A DNA stretch of 64,000 nucleotides from Candidatus Puniceispirillum sp. (GTDB lineage: Bacteria; Pseudomonadota; Alphaproteobacteria; Puniceispirillales; Puniceispirillaceae). The DNA is taken from positions 94,817-158,816 of the forward strand of contig JADHOR010000003.1 of assembly GCA_016778895.1 (NCBI GenBank), in the 5' to 3' direction. Each line of letters starts with the position of its first letter. The first letter of the stretch is position 1. Under the pieces are notes generated by a model that worked only from the letters and a program-made list of their open reading frames with translations, was not told the DNA's origin and did not search any database. Made by a program: the position numbers and the translations under genes. Positions 33,317-43,528 of the stretch are shown here, in pieces.

Positions 33317-34437
33317 GCTTGCCACCGATCTGCGAAATGGTCGCTGGTCGTACGTTTTCGGGTCAGTGCGAGGATCAGCCCCATTGTAATGCTGCTGGCC
33401 AATAATGACGACCCGCCATAGCTGATGAATGGCAGGGTCATGCCCTTGGTTGGAATTAGGTTCACCGATGAGGCCATATGGATGCTGGCCTGAACGCCGA
33501 TTTGCATAACCAGACTGGAGGCAGCAATCAGGCAGAACAGCCCTTCACCGGTAATGGCTCTGGCGAAGCCGCGTATAATCACAAAACCGTAAAGGCAAAG
33601 AAGCGCAAGACAGGCAATCGCGCCGTATTCTTCGGCAGCAACGGCAAAGATGAAATCGGAATGCGCATCCGGTAGATGCAGCTTGACCACGCCATCCCCG
33701 GGGCCGACACCGAAATAACCGCCTCTGGCAAAGCTTTCCATCGCTTGTTCGACCTGCCATGAACCGCCTTCAAAGAACTTGTCGACCCGAAGCCGCACAT
33801 GGTCAAGATTAAGATAGGCAAGATAGAAACCAATCGGTGCCAGTGCAGCGGCGCCGATAACAAACATCATCGGCATACCGGCAAGGAACATCTGAAAGCC
33901 CCACGTCATCAGGATCAATGCGGTCATGCCAATGTCAGGCTGTGCAACCAGTATCGCCACAATCACAGCGGCTAAACCCGACGCATAGGCCCAGCCGGGA
34001 AAATCCTGCCCTTCACGCCACAGCGTCAGCAACCAGGCTGAAACAATCGCGAATAGCGGTTTTGCCAGCTCGGACGGCTGCAAGGTGAAACCGGCGATCG
34101 AAATCCATCTTGTTGCGCCCTTGATTTCACTGCCGGCGACAATCGCCAGGATCATCAGCCCGATCGTTACTGTCAGGCCGATCAGTGACAGGGCGCGAAT
34201 AGGGCGTGGCTCTAGCATTGAGACGGTCAGCATTATCAGGAGTGCTGGTGCCAGATAGATAATCTGGCGCAGGATGAAATGCTGCGATGACAGGTTAATC
34301 AGGCTGGCGACAGCGGGGCTTGCCGCCATCACCAGAATCATGCCCAGCGTCATCAATAAGAGGGCGCCGGCTAACAGCCATTTATCAACAGTCCACCACC
34401 AGATACCAACAAGCGAGCGATCAGTACGGTCAAGCAT
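33313..34437 (-). CDS. ftsW: Peptidoglycan glycosyltransferase FtsW (SEDS family)
   Basis: Polytopic SEDS glycosyltransferase that polymerises lipid II at the septum with FtsI. About ten membrane helices run from residue 17 onward. Conserved stretches include GSEIKGATRWISIAGFTLQPSELAKP and the C-terminal NLIPTKGMTLPFISYGGSSLLA. The open frame goes 81 codons further upstream, but that stretch is not FtsW-like and lies inside murD. The start MLDRTDRSLVG at 34437 gives 374 residues and an eight-base overlap with murD. Confidence 0.94.
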   Translation of the reverse strand: MLDRTDRSLVGIWWWTVDKWLLAGALLLMTLGMILVMAASPAVASLINLSSQHFILRQIIYLAPALLIMLTVSMLEPRPIRALSLIGLTVTIGLMILAIVAGSEIKGATRWISIAGFTLQPSELAKPLFAIVSAWLLTLWREGQDFPGWAYASGLAAVIVAILVAQPDIGMTALILMTWGFQMFLAGMPMMFVIGAAALAPIGFYLAYLNLDHVRLRVDKFFEGGSWQVEQAMESFARGGYFGVGPGDGVVKLHLPDAHSDFIFAVAAEEYGAIACLALLCLYGFVIIRGFARAITGEGLFCLIAASSLVMQIGVQASIHMASSVNLIPTKGMTLPFISYGGSSLLASSITMGLILALTRKRTTSDHFADRWQA

Positions 34438-35749
34438 GTGCGCCTCCCGATCTATTGGTGCAAAGGCTCTTGGCAAGTGCCGTAAAGGCGGCACCACGCA
34501 CACCAAAATTGCTGAACTGATCAAATGAGGCGGCGGCGGGAGCCAATAGAATGGTACCACCATTAGCGGCCGCGCTGGCATCATCAAATGCGGCGCGGGT
34601 GGCGGTTTCCAGATCGCCGCAAATTGCTGTCTGGCAATGACCAGCCAGACTGGTGGCGAATTCGGCGGCAGCGGTACCAATCAGGTAAGCCTTTTTTACC
34701 GCGCCAAGACAATTCAGTGCCGGTGCCAGACCATCCTGCTTGGCAAGACCGCCAGCCACCCAATAGATATCGTTAAACGCCAGCAACGCTCTCGCAGCGG
34801 CGGCACCGTTAGTGGCTTTGGAATCATTAATGAATTGAATATTGCCGCAATGCGCCACGGGTTGCAGGCGGTGGGGCAGGCTGACATAGCTCTCAATGCC
34901 GCGATTGATCATATCAGTGTCAAGCCCAAGCGCACCAAGCGCTAACGCTGCCGCCGCGGCGTTTTCGGCATTATGCAAACCTGCAAGTGAGGCCGAATGT
35001 CTTTGTACTTCTGGTGCCAAATCGGGGTGGGCAATCAGGGTTTTGATGCCACGCTGGCGGGTTCTTTCGGCCAAGGTGCGCACATGATCATCGCCATCGC
35101 CAATAATCGCCAGACTATCGGGGCCAAGGCGATCAAGGCTAATCGCCTTGGCGGCGATATAGCCGCCCATACCCCCATGTCGGTCGAGATGGTCGGGGCT
35201 GATATTTAGCAAAATCGAGATTGCCGGTGCCAGTGACGGGGTGATTTCCAATTGATATGATGATAGTTCAAGCACCAGCACGCCGTGCTTGCCCGGATCG
35301 TCAAGCGAACTTGCTGGATCGCCAAGATTACCGCCAATCGCCACGGCGCGTCCGGCGGCTTTGAGGCAATGGCCGATCAGTGCGGTGGTGGTGGATTTAC
35401 CGTTCGTGCCGGTAATCACTACCAGTGCCGCCGCTGGTTTGGCGCGAAGTGCCAGTTCGACCTCGCTAATCACCTCGATATTGCGGCGCATCGCCAAGGC
35501 GGCAGCGGGATGCGGTTTTGGATGTTGGTGTGGGATGCCCGGACTAATCACCATGGCATCAAGGTCCTGCCACGGCCATTCCTGCCAGTCGGCCATCAAA
35601 ATGTCGGGGATATCATGCTGGGATTTCACATCGTCAAACGCAAAGACATGAGCCCCAGCGGCGCGCAACGCGGCAACAGCGGCAATGCCAGACCCGCCAA
35701 GGCCCAAGACCCCAATCGTCTGTCCGTTCATGTCATGCGGAATCAGCAT
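34430..35749 (-). CDS. murD: UDP-N-acetylmuramoylalanine--D-glutamate ligase
   Basis: Adds D-Glu to UDP-MurNAc-L-Ala. N-terminal IGVLGLGGSGIAAVAALRAAG, the ATP loop VITGTNGKSTTTALIGHCL near residue 115, LELSSYQLEITPSL, and the closing-domain INDSKATNGAAAARAL and LLAPAAASFDQFSNFGVRGAAF mark MurD. Length 439 is normal. An alternative start MNGQTIG lies six codons in. It follows mraY after a 12-base gap and overlaps ftsW. Confidence 0.96.
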   Translation of the reverse strand: MLIPHDMNGQTIGVLGLGGSGIAAVAALRAAGAHVFAFDDVKSQHDIPDILMADWQEWPWQDLDAMVISPGIPHQHPKPHPAAALAMRRNIEVISEVELALRAKPAAALVVITGTNGKSTTTALIGHCLKAAGRAVAIGGNLGDPASSLDDPGKHGVLVLELSSYQLEITPSLAPAISILLNISPDHLDRHGGMGGYIAAKAISLDRLGPDSLAIIGDGDDHVRTLAERTRQRGIKTLIAHPDLAPEVQRHSASLAGLHNAENAAAAALALGALGLDTDMINRGIESYVSLPHRLQPVAHCGNIQFINDSKATNGAAAARALLAFNDIYWVAGGLAKQDGLAPALNCLGAVKKAYLIGTAAAEFATSLAGHCQTAICGDLETATRAAFDDASAAANGGTILLAPAAASFDQFSNFGVRGAAFTALAKSLCTNRSGGAHA

Positions 35750-35761
35750 TTAAATCCTTTC

Positions 35762-36850
35762 TTAGCGCAGCTTTAGCGAGGATAGGCCGGCCACAGCCAG
35801 CACCACCGCAATTATCCAGAAACGAATAACGATTGTGGGTTCGGCCCACCCCTTTTTCTCAAAATGATGATGCAGCGGTGCCATCAAGAAAATTCGTTTG
35901 CCGGTTAATTTGAACGACGCTACCTGCAAGATCACTGACAGGGTTTCGACAACAAACAAGCCGCCGGTAATGGCCAGCACCAGCTCATGGCGTGTCGCCA
36001 CTGAAATTGCGCCCAATGTTCCGCCAAGCGCCAAGGATCCGGTATCACCCATAAACACGCGGGCAGGTGGCGCGTTAAACCATAAAAACCCCAATCCGGC
36101 ACCGATCAGGGCACCGCACATAACCGCCAGATCGCCAGTTCCCGGCACATAGATTATCTGCAAATAGGTGGCAAAATTGTAATTGCCGACAAGATAGGCA
36201 ATCAGCGCAAAACACGCGGCAACAATCATCACCGGAACAATTGCCAGCCCGTCCAGACCATCGGTCAGATTAACCGCGTTTGATGCTCCAACCATTACCA
36301 TCATGGCAAAGGGAACATAAAATATCCCCATCGTGATCAGCGTGTCCTTCAAAAATGGAACCGCAACGCCATAGCGCAGCTGTTCGGGCGAAAGTTCGAT
36401 GAAAATCAGTGTGGCAAAAAACGCAACCACCAGCTGCAATAGCATTTTCATCCGCGCCGACATGCCGTTATGCGAGCGTTTGCGCAATTTCATCCAATCA
36501 TCAACACTGCCAATCGCACCAAAGCTGAGCGAGATCAGCAGCACCGGCCATAGGTAAGGATTGGAAAGCGGCATCCATAATAATGTCGAAACCGCAAAGG
36601 CGATCAAGATCAATAGCCCACCCATTGTTGGCGTGCCAATTTTGGTGATCAGATGCGATTGTGGCCCGTCATCGCGAATTGGCTGACCCTCGGCCTGATG
36701 CGTTTTCAACCAGCGAATAAAGGCTGGCCCAAAAATTAGCGCAATCAGCAGGGCAGTGATTGTCGCACCGCCGGTTCTAAAGGTGATATAGCGGAACAGG
36801 TTAAACGGCTGAAACTGGTCAGCTAGGGGAACAAGCAGGTCAGGCAGCAT
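35762..36850 (-). CDS. mraY: Phospho-N-acetylmuramoyl-pentapeptide transferase MraY
   Basis: Integral membrane enzyme transferring phospho-MurNAc-pentapeptide to undecaprenyl phosphate (lipid I). Ten membrane helices are predicted. Signature loops: [53 protein letters not shown], and the histidine cluster [16 protein letters not shown]. The start [12 protein letters not shown] at 36850 gives 362 residues, the family length; 88 further upstream codons are inside murF in another frame and are not used. Overlap with murF is 11 bases. Confidence 0.95.
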   Translation of the reverse strand: MLPDLLVPLADQFQPFNLFRYITFRTGGATITALLIALIFGPAFIRWLKTHQAEGQPIRDDGPQSHLITKIGTPTMGGLLILIAFAVSTLLWMPLSNPYLWPVLLISLSFGAIGSVDDWMKLRKRSHNGMSARMKMLLQLVVAFFATLIFIELSPEQLRYGVAVPFLKDTLITMGIFYVPFAMMVMVGASNAVNLTDGLDGLAIVPVMIVAACFALIAYLVGNYNFATYLQIIYVPGTGDLAVMCGALIGAGLGFLWFNAPPARVFMGDTGSLALGGTLGAISVATRHELVLAITGGLFVVETLSVILQVASFKLTGKRIFLMAPLHHHFEKKGWAEPTIVIRFWIIAVVLAVAGLSSLKLR

Positions 36851-38282
36851 GGCTGTTCCCTCCGTTTTTCTCTGGTGTACTGGATGATGCCGCAGGATCA
36901 AGGCTGGCAAGAATGACATCACGCACCCGCCATGATCCCGATCCGAGTGAGCCTTTGATAAAAATAATATCGCCATCTTCAACGGCATCATTGAGGTTTT
37001 TAACGGCGTCAGCGGTGTCGTCTGCGGCGATGGCCGCAATACTGGCTTCCAGCAGACCAAGGACGTCATGCATGGCGTCGCCCAGCGCAATGACCAATCG
37101 CGGTGAAAGGGCATTAATCTGCGGTATTAAGGCGGCATGTTTGGCGGCGGTAGCACCACCAAGCTCGCGCATTTCGCTGAGGATCATGATCGTTGGCGGT
37201 GTTGCCGTCATGCTGGCAAAGGCCGCCCTCATTGAGGCTGGACTGGCGTTATAGCTGTCATCAATTAAGGTGATGTTACAATCGTGGTAGAGCCCCGACT
37301 GCCGGCCGCCGCGCCCCTTTGGCGTTGGGCAGCCGGCAAGACGCGCAGCCGCCGTTTCAACGCAAAGCCCAAGCGCATCAACACAAGCCAGAATACCAAG
37401 CGCATTCTGTGCCCAATGGATGCCGTGCATCGCGATTTCAAACCGCAATTCATGTCCGCCGATTTCAGCCTGGACAGCCATGCCGCGATCATGCTGGCGC
37501 GCGTCAAGCAGACAGAATTCAGCGTCATCATTGCGGCCAAATCTGATAATATGGGCCGCACCTGCCTCGCGTGCAGCATCGGCAAGCACTGGATAGAACG
37601 GATCATCAAGATTAAGGATTGCTGTTCCAGCAAAGGCAAGCCCCTGAAAAATCTCAGCTTTTGCCTTGGCGATATCGCCAAGACTATCAAAAAAGCCGCC
37701 ATGCGTGCTGGCGATGCGGGTGATCAGAGCGATATCGGGGCGTGCCAGCTGGGTTAGACTGGCAATCTCGCCAGCGGCATTCATCCCCATTTCCTGAACT
37801 GCAAAATCAGCATCGGCCGGCAGGCCGGCAAGCGTTAGCGGTACCCCAATATGATTGTTAAAACTGCGCTGGCTTGCGTGGGTTTTACCAAAGGCGGCCA
37901 AGGCGTGCGCCAGCATATCCTTGCTGCCGGTTTTGCCGACTGATCCGGTGATGCCGATCATCTTTCCGGCAAACCGGGCGCGTCCGGCACGGCCAAGACG
38001 GGCAAGGCTGGCAAGGGTATCCTCAACAAGAATTTGGGCAATTGGGGCGGCCTCGTTTGGACGGCTGACAAGACAGGCGGCCGCACCGGCTTGTGCCGCA
38101 TTGCCAATAAATTCATGGCCGTCATTCTGCGTTCCATCAAGCGCGACAAATAGGTCACCTGCCTGGCAGTTACGGCTGTCAATCTCGATGCCCAGAACCG
38201 GTTCACAAATTGCTTCCGGATCAACTAATGTTCCACCAGTGCCGGCAATCAGATCATCGGCTGTCCAAAGTGGCGCGGTCAT
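36840..38282 (-). CDS. murF: UDP-MurNAc-tripeptide--D-Ala-D-Ala ligase
   Basis: Adds the D-Ala-D-Ala made by Ddl to the UDP-MurNAc tripeptide. N-terminal [18 protein letters not shown], the Mur-ligase ATP loop [15 protein letters not shown] near residue 110, [27 protein letters not shown] and [10 protein letters not shown] are typical. In the loop the usual GKT-T-T is GKT-G-S, a variation seen in MurF. Length 480. The start overlaps the murE stop by ATGA. The C-terminal tail ([19 protein letters not shown]) is low complexity. Confidence 0.95.
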   Translation of the reverse strand: MTAPLWTADDLIAGTGGTLVDPEAICEPVLGIEIDSRNCQAGDLFVALDGTQNDGHEFIGNAAQAGAAACLVSRPNEAAPIAQILVEDTLASLARLGRAGRARFAGKMIGITGSVGKTGSKDMLAHALAAFGKTHASQRSFNNHIGVPLTLAGLPADADFAVQEMGMNAAGEIASLTQLARPDIALITRIASTHGGFFDSLGDIAKAKAEIFQGLAFAGTAILNLDDPFYPVLADAAREAGAAHIIRFGRNDDAEFCLLDARQHDRGMAVQAEIGGHELRFEIAMHGIHWAQNALGILACVDALGLCVETAAARLAGCPTPKGRGGRQSGLYHDCNITLIDDSYNASPASMRAAFASMTATPPTIMILSEMRELGGATAAKHAALIPQINALSPRLVIALGDAMHDVLGLLEASIAAIAADDTADAVKNLNDAVEDGDIIFIKGSLGSGSWRVRDVILASLDPAASSSTPEKNGGNSHAA

Positions 38283-39787
38283 TGCAGCGCCTCCTGCATC
38301 GCGCGGATTTTGTTGTTGGCAACCGCCGTATCATCAAACGGCAGGGTTTCATTGCCGATTAGCTGGCCAGTTTCATGACCCTTGCCGGCAATCAACAGCA
38401 CATCGCCTGCTTTTAACCTGGCTAAGGCTAGATTGATGGCCTTGTCACGCGGCACGATTTCAGTGGCCTTGTTACAGCAAGCCAAAATGGCTTTGCGGAT
38501 GCTAGTAGGGTCTTCGCTGCGCGGATTATCATCGGTGACGATAACCTCATCGGCAATTTCGCAAGCAGTTTTACCCATTAACCCGCGTTTTCCCGGATCA
38601 CGGTCTCCGCCGCAGCCAAACAGTACCGTAAGTTTACCAGTGACCTCAGGGCGAAGCGCGCCAAGCGCAGCGGCAAGGGCATCAGGTGTATGCGCGTAAT
38701 CAACAATCACCCGCGCTCCAAATGGATGGCCGTGAACGTTTTGCATCCGCCCCGGCGCAGCCTTCAGATAGGGCAGGGCGCCAAGCGAGTCATGTAGCGG
38801 CAAGCCGCCAAGGTGCGCCATGATCGCTGCAGTAAGTGCGTTAAGCGCCTGAAAGGTGCCGGAAAGCGCTAACGGCATATGCCAAGTCTCGCCGCGATAG
38901 GCCACCTCAATGTCAAGCCCGTCACTCGACGGCGTGATTGATAGGATCCGGAAATCGGCCTTTTCATTATAGCCAAATGTTTTCACCACAATCGCCCGGT
39001 CTTTAATGCTGTCGAGGATTTGCTGGCTGTAGGGATCATCAAGATTGATCACAGCGCTACCGCCCTCGCTCAACAGCGCAGTGAACAGGCGGTTTTTTGC
39101 CGCAAAATAGCTGTCCATATCCTGATGATGGTCCAGATGATCACGGCTAATGTTGGTGAAGGCGGCGATGTGAATATTGAGGCCATCAAGCCGGTATTGC
39201 TCAAGGCCATGACTGCTGGCCTCCAGCGCAAGATGCGTGACACCGGCTTTGCTTAATGGTGCAATCGCGGCGTGCAGGCTGATGCTATCAGGGGTGGTAA
39301 GCGGCGGCAGGCTTAATAATGCGCCGCTGGATTTGACCAGTTCAGTGCCGGTGATGCCAAGCGTGCCAACTGCGACCGCTGACCATGTTGCGCGTTGCCA
39401 TAACTGGCGCAGGAATTCGGTAGTTGAAGTTTTGCCGTTTGTGCCGGTGACCGCACCAACCATGCCCGGCTGTAGCGTCCAGTATCGTGCTGCCATCAAT
39501 GCCATGACCCGGCGCGGGTTCTCACATTGCAAAATCGGGATGGCAGCATCTTTTGCCAGCTTGGTTATCTCACCCGCCACTGGCTCGGCATCGGTCACAA
39601 CTGCAACCGCCCCGGCGTCAACTGCATCACCGATGAATTCGCGGCCATTACGTCGGGTACCGGCAAGCGCAAAAAACACATGACCGGCGGCGACCCGCTG
39701 TGAATCGACCGAAAGGCCGGTCACGTTAATCGTGCCAGCCGGTTCTGGAATAGTGATCAGCTGATGACATAGATCAATAAGATGCAA
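38279..39787 (-). CDS. murE: UDP-MurNAc-dipeptide--meso-diaminopimelate ligase
   Basis: Adds meso-diaminopimelate to UDP-MurNAc-L-Ala-D-Glu. VTGLSVDSQRVAAGHVFFAL, the ATP loop VTGTNGKTSTTEFL, and the diagnostic DNPR motif (VTDDNPRSEDP) in the C-terminal domain, which selects meso-DAP over lysine. Start choice: a perfect AGGAGG lies six bases before TTG 39787, giving 502 residues beginning MHLIDLCHQL. The in-frame ATG at 39802 and a codon at 39820 lie on or above that ribosome binding site and have none of their own. The chosen start overlaps ftsI by 14 bases. Confidence 0.94.
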   Translation of the reverse strand: MHLIDLCHQLITIPEPAGTINVTGLSVDSQRVAAGHVFFALAGTRRNGREFIGDAVDAGAVAVVTDAEPVAGEITKLAKDAAIPILQCENPRRVMALMAARYWTLQPGMVGAVTGTNGKTSTTEFLRQLWQRATWSAVAVGTLGITGTELVKSSGALLSLPPLTTPDSISLHAAIAPLSKAGVTHLALEASSHGLEQYRLDGLNIHIAAFTNISRDHLDHHQDMDSYFAAKNRLFTALLSEGGSAVINLDDPYSQQILDSIKDRAIVVKTFGYNEKADFRILSITPSSDGLDIEVAYRGETWHMPLALSGTFQALNALTAAIMAHLGGLPLHDSLGALPYLKAAPGRMQNVHGHPFGARVIVDYAHTPDALAAALGALRPEVTGKLTVLFGCGGDRDPGKRGLMGKTACEIADEVIVTDDNPRSEDPTSIRKAILACCNKATEIVPRDKAINLALARLKAGDVLLIAGKGHETGQLIGNETLPFDDTAVANNKIRAMQEALQ

Positions 39788-41483
39788 GCGTTGCCTCCTC
39801 ATCACCAATCGTGAAATCAAGCAGCAGTTTTTGGCGAATTAACGGCGATTTTTCGTCAACAGGAAGAACTCCCAGCATCGGTGCAATCTGTTCAACAATG
39901 CGCCGCACCGCTGGGGCGACTACCCAGCCAGCCGTCGCATAGCCGTAGGAATGTTTCTGGCCCTTTGGCTCGTCAACCAGAATGACGATAACATAACGCG
40001 GATCATGTACCGGAAAGGTCGCAACAAAGGTGGCGAGGTTAGCCTTTTTATTATAGCCGCCAATTTTGATTTTTTCGGCAGTACCGGTTTTGCCGCCAAC
40101 CATATAGCCGCGCGCCTCCGCGTTATTGCCGGTGCCATCCTCATGCGAGACAACTAGCCGCATCATCGAGCGGACAGCCCGAGCCGTCTGTTCGGAAAAA
40201 ACCCGCAGCCGCAGGGGGCTATCGCCGGTCTGGCGCTTCAGCAGGGTTGGCTGAATCCAGAGACCATTACCGGATGCGGCGGCAACAGCGCTGGCGAGGT
40301 GGGCTGGCGAAATGGAGATGCCATGGCCATATGAAACGGTGACCGTGGTGGTGCGATGCCAGCGCGTTGGCGATAAAGGCCGCGATGTTTCCGGCAGTTC
40401 GAGGTCTAGCCGGTCAAGCAGGCCTAGCTTGTCCATAAAGGTACGCTGGGTTTGGGCGCCAATGGCCTCTGCCATGCGGGCCGAACCGATGTTGGACGAA
40501 TAGACTAGAATCTCCGGCACGTTCAGCGGCTTGTTATGCGGATGAAAATCGGTGATGGTAAAGCGTGAAATCCGCATCGGCTTTGATACTTCAAAACGCT
40601 GATTAGTCGTCGCCGCACCGGATTCCAGGGCAATGGCGGTATTCAGCACCTTAAAGGTAGAGCCCATTTCGTAAAGGCCTTTGGTGGCGCGGTTAAAGCG
40701 CACATCGTCACTGGCAAGAGAGAATTTGTTGGGGTTGAAATCAGGAAGTGAGGCGACCGCTAGCATTTCGCCGGTTTGAATATCGAGCAGGACACCAGCG
40801 CCGCCAATCGCCTCAAAACTGTCGATCTGCCGTTGAATTTCACGCCGCATCACCGCCTGCAGGCCAAGGTCAACCGACAGGGTGACATCCTGCCCTGCCG
40901 CCAGTTTTGTATTCATCGATTTTTCGATACCGGCAATGCCGTAATTATCTGTATCAACGTAACCCAGAATATGCGCTGCCGCATGATCGCGCGGATAAAC
41001 ACGGGTCGCGCCCTTGGCAAAATAAACACCGGGGATGCCTAGCTGTAATATCTGAGCATGGCGTTTTGGCGGCAGTTGCCGGTCAAGTTCAACATAGCGG
41101 GTTTCTTTACTTAATAGCTTGGTCAGACTTGCCTGATCATGGTCATTTAACAGCGGTGCCAATTTCGTCGCCGCGGCTTGTATATCCATGATCTCGCTTG
41201 GATCGGCGTGCAATATTGTGATTGGCAAATTTCCCGCCAGCAAACGGCCTTTACGGTCAAGAATACGGCCACGCTCGGCGGTGACGGCAGCACCGCTATT
41301 GGCAAGGCGGGTGTTGGCATTCGCATCGGCAAGACCCACAATGCGCACGCCGATGCTGATGAAAATTCCAAGCGCAACCAGACAGCAAATCAATAAGCGG
41401 CCTTCGGCAATACGGCGAGATCGTGCCGGATCGGGGCGGGGTGGCAAAATCAGGTGCCGCAATTTACGAAGCGACGTGTTCAT
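39774..41483 (-). CDS. ftsI: Peptidoglycan D,D-transpeptidase FtsI (PBP3)
   Basis: Septal transpeptidase, partner of FtsW. One N-terminal membrane helix (about 29-52), a PBP dimerisation domain (RILDRKGRLLAGNLP), then the penicillin-binding domain with nucleophile Ser275 in GSTFK, SSN at 329-331 and VGGKTGTAEK near residue 466. Length 569. The start overlaps the ftsL stop by ATGA (41480-41483), and its end overlaps murE. All catalytic motifs are intact, so a working, beta-lactam-binding enzyme is expected. Confidence 0.96.
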   Translation of the reverse strand: MNTSLRKLRHLILPPRPDPARSRRIAEGRLLICCLVALGIFISIGVRIVGLADANANTRLANSGAAVTAERGRILDRKGRLLAGNLPITILHADPSEIMDIQAAATKLAPLLNDHDQASLTKLLSKETRYVELDRQLPPKRHAQILQLGIPGVYFAKGATRVYPRDHAAAHILGYVDTDNYGIAGIEKSMNTKLAAGQDVTLSVDLGLQAVMRREIQRQIDSFEAIGGAGVLLDIQTGEMLAVASLPDFNPNKFSLASDDVRFNRATKGLYEMGSTFKVLNTAIALESGAATTNQRFEVSKPMRISRFTITDFHPHNKPLNVPEILVYSSNIGSARMAEAIGAQTQRTFMDKLGLLDRLDLELPETSRPLSPTRWHRTTTVTVSYGHGISISPAHLASAVAAASGNGLWIQPTLLKRQTGDSPLRLRVFSEQTARAVRSMMRLVVSHEDGTGNNAEARGYMVGGKTGTAEKIKIGGYNKKANLATFVATFPVHDPRYVIVILVDEPKGQKHSYGYATAGWVVAPAVRRIVEQIAPMLGVLPVDEKSPLIRQKLLLDFTIGDEEATLASY

Positions 41484-41878
41484 TCGCTGATATCTCTCCG
41501 GATTGAGTGATCTTTGCTAGCTGGCTGATCGGCAGAATCTGACCGATCTTTGCTAGTTGACCGTTTGGCGGTAAAGGCGATTTCCTTGATACTGACCGGA
41601 TCCAGCTCAAGGCGCATTGGAATGGCATCAAGCGGTAAAATCCGATCCTGTCCGATCGGCGTCATCTTCAGCAGATCGCCGGACAGGGTCATAATCCGCT
41701 CGGAGCGCGACAGATACGCCCATTCTGCCTCGAGGACAGCGATATCGCGCTTGGTATCGGCGATGCGCAGCTCTATGTCATGCAGCCGGTCCTGGCGCTC
41801 GTCAATACCAGTTTTGACCTGATATAATGTCGTTCCAAGCCCCACCAGAATAAGAGCGCAAAGCAGAATTAGCCGCAT
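41480..41878 (-). CDS. ftsL: FtsL-like cell division protein
   Basis: A 132-residue bitopic protein: membrane helix at residues 2-20 (RLILLCALILVGLGTTLYQV), then a helical segment with heptad character (DERQDRLHDIELRIADTKRDIAVLEAEW) and a short region about Asp/Pro-rich contacts. FtsL is poorly conserved, so the call rests on size, topology and position between rsmH and ftsI. Its C-terminal 30 residues are unusually rich in Ser, Asp and Lys (STSKDRSDSADQPASKDHS). It overlaps rsmH by ten bases. Confidence 0.85.
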   Translation of the reverse strand: MRLILLCALILVGLGTTLYQVKTGIDERQDRLHDIELRIADTKRDIAVLEAEWAYLSRSERIMTLSGDLLKMTPIGQDRILPLDAIPMRLELDPVSIKEIAFTAKRSTSKDRSDSADQPASKDHSIRRDISE

Positions 41879-42897
41879 AGGTTTTGCTCCTTCATGCTAT
41901 TGGGATGGCCAGGCCACCCCAAATCAGATCCATCAATGCCTGCGATATTTCCAAGCGGCGCATCAGTTCGTCGTGCAACGCGCAATTTGGCTGAACGGGC
42001 GCGGCTGTTCTGCAGGCGTTCCTCTTCAACCGGCAAAATGGCTTTGCGGCTAAGCAGCTCAAAACTTGGGGCGGGGCTATCGACTTCGGGGCGGTGGCGT
42101 GACGGCCGCGCAGCGTGCTGACTGCGCGTTGCCAAAAAGCGTTTGACGATACGGTCTTCCAGCGAGTGGAATGATACTACCGCCAAGATCCCGCCGGGCC
42201 GTAACAGCCGTTCAACCGCTTCGAGGCCGGCGCGCAATTCATCAAGCTCGCGATTGATGAAAATCCGCAATGCCTGAAAGCTGCGCGTGGCCGGATCGAT
42301 CTGGCCAGGGCGTTTTGCCGGCATCACATCATAGATGATCGCGGCAAGCTGGCCGGTGCTGGCAATCGGGGTCTCGGCGCGCACCCGGCAAATTGCCTTG
42401 GCGATGCGGCGCGATGCTTTTTCTTCGCCATATTCCCAGAAAATGCGGGCAAGATCGGCTTCGTCCATATGCATGACAACATCGGCGGCGCTTTGCCCTG
42501 ATTTTGACATCCGCATATCCAGCGGACCGTTAGCCCGAAAAGAAAACCCGCGCTCAGGCTGATCGAGCTGGGTTGAACAAACGCCCAGATCAAATGCCGC
42601 GCCATCCAGCCCATCAAAATCTTCGATATGCGCCTGCAACAGCGCGGTCATGTCTGAAAAACAGCCCTCGGCAAGGTGAAATCGGCCGTCATATTTGGCC
42701 AGCAGTGAGCCGCCGCGTGCAATGGCATCGGGGTCACGGTCAATCGCCAGTAGCCGACAATTTGCAGCGTCAAGAATGGCACGGCTATAGCCACCATTGC
42801 CAAAGGTTGCGTCAAGGTAGCAGCCTCGATCTTCTGGGCCAAGCGCCTCCACCACCTCATTCAACAGGACAGATTGGTGAAGCGTTTGTCCGGACAT
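41869..42897 (-). CDS. rsmH: 16S rRNA (cytosine1402-N4)-methyltransferase RsmH (MraW)
   Basis: Methylates C1402 of 16S rRNA. Features: HQSVLLNEVVEALGPEDRGCYLDATFGNGGYSR is split here as HQSVLLNEVVEAL and LDATFGNGGYSRAIL, then AIDRDPDAIARG, DGAAFDLGVCSTQLDQPERG, and VVSFHSLEDRIVKRFL. Length 342 from ATG 42897, whose A is shared with the TGA stop of mraZ (TGATG). A TTG three bases upstream is the other possible start. The C-terminal SLEDR-containing part matches the family. Confidence 0.95.
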   Translation of the reverse strand: MSGQTLHQSVLLNEVVEALGPEDRGCYLDATFGNGGYSRAILDAANCRLLAIDRDPDAIARGGSLLAKYDGRFHLAEGCFSDMTALLQAHIEDFDGLDGAAFDLGVCSTQLDQPERGFSFRANGPLDMRMSKSGQSAADVVMHMDEADLARIFWEYGEEKASRRIAKAICRVRAETPIASTGQLAAIIYDVMPAKRPGQIDPATRSFQALRIFINRELDELRAGLEAVERLLRPGGILAVVSFHSLEDRIVKRFLATRSQHAARPSRHRPEVDSPAPSFELLSRKAILPVEEERLQNSRARSAKLRVARRTDAPLGNIAGIDGSDLGWPGHPNSMKEQNLCG

Positions 42898-43376
42898 CAA
42901 CTGCCTCCGTTTTCAGCGGGGGGCTGATGTGTGCGGCCGAGGCGAAGACTGGGCAATCCGGTGGTTTTGGCGCGGGCGCGTGCTTCGGCCTCACGGCTGC
43001 GATAGCGGTCAGGCAGCCAGATCTGGAACGAGCGCCCGATACCGGCATAAAGCGCGGCGTCGTCGAGCTCGGCAAAGGCAATGAAATCGGCGTTCAGCAT
43101 AATCCTGCCCTCGGCATCAAGCTTCATTTCCTGCGCGCTTGATAACATGGTGTGCAAGGTGGCGACCTCGGCTGAAAGGCTGTCCATTGCATCGATCGCA
43201 TCGACGATTTGGCCGATACGTTCCGGCCCACAGCCCTCCAGGCATGGCTCGGTCAATGATTTGAATAGATAAAGCGGGTCGCGGCGGCGCTCGAGCACAG
43301 ATCTAAAAGGGGCCGGCACGGACAGGCGCCCCTTTTTGTCTATACGATGTTCAAATGTGGATAGAAACAGATCCAC
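42897..43376 (-). CDS. mraZ: Transcriptional regulator MraZ
   Basis: DNA-binding protein that in other bacteria represses its own division-wall operon by binding TGGG repeats upstream. Two SpoVT/AbrB-like halves are visible, each with the DxxxR motif: DKKGRLSVP near residue 14 and DAEGRIMLN near 88. The start is taken as GTG 43376 (VDLFLSTFEHRIDKKG), which matches family N-termini; AGGAG lies ten bases before it. A TTG at 43385 would sit almost on that AGGAG. The product has 159 residues with a C-terminal extension rich in Arg and Ala. Confidence 0.92.
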   Translation of the reverse strand: MDLFLSTFEHRIDKKGRLSVPAPFRSVLERRRDPLYLFKSLTEPCLEGCGPERIGQIVDAIDAMDSLSAEVATLHTMLSSAQEMKLDAEGRIMLNADFIAFAELDDAALYAGIGRSFQIWLPDRYRSREAEARARAKTTGLPSLRLGRTHQPPAENGGS

Positions 43377-43528
43377 GATACCCAAAGCTCCTATTCATCC
43401 CCGCGCCGGCCAATCCGGGATATGGTCGCTGAAACCGTGAGGTTTAGCTGTTTCCCGACCCAGTTTTTGTTTAGTTTCAGAGGTTTGTGGCTAGGGAGGC
43501 AGGCCAGAACCGCAGGAAACCCTATAAC

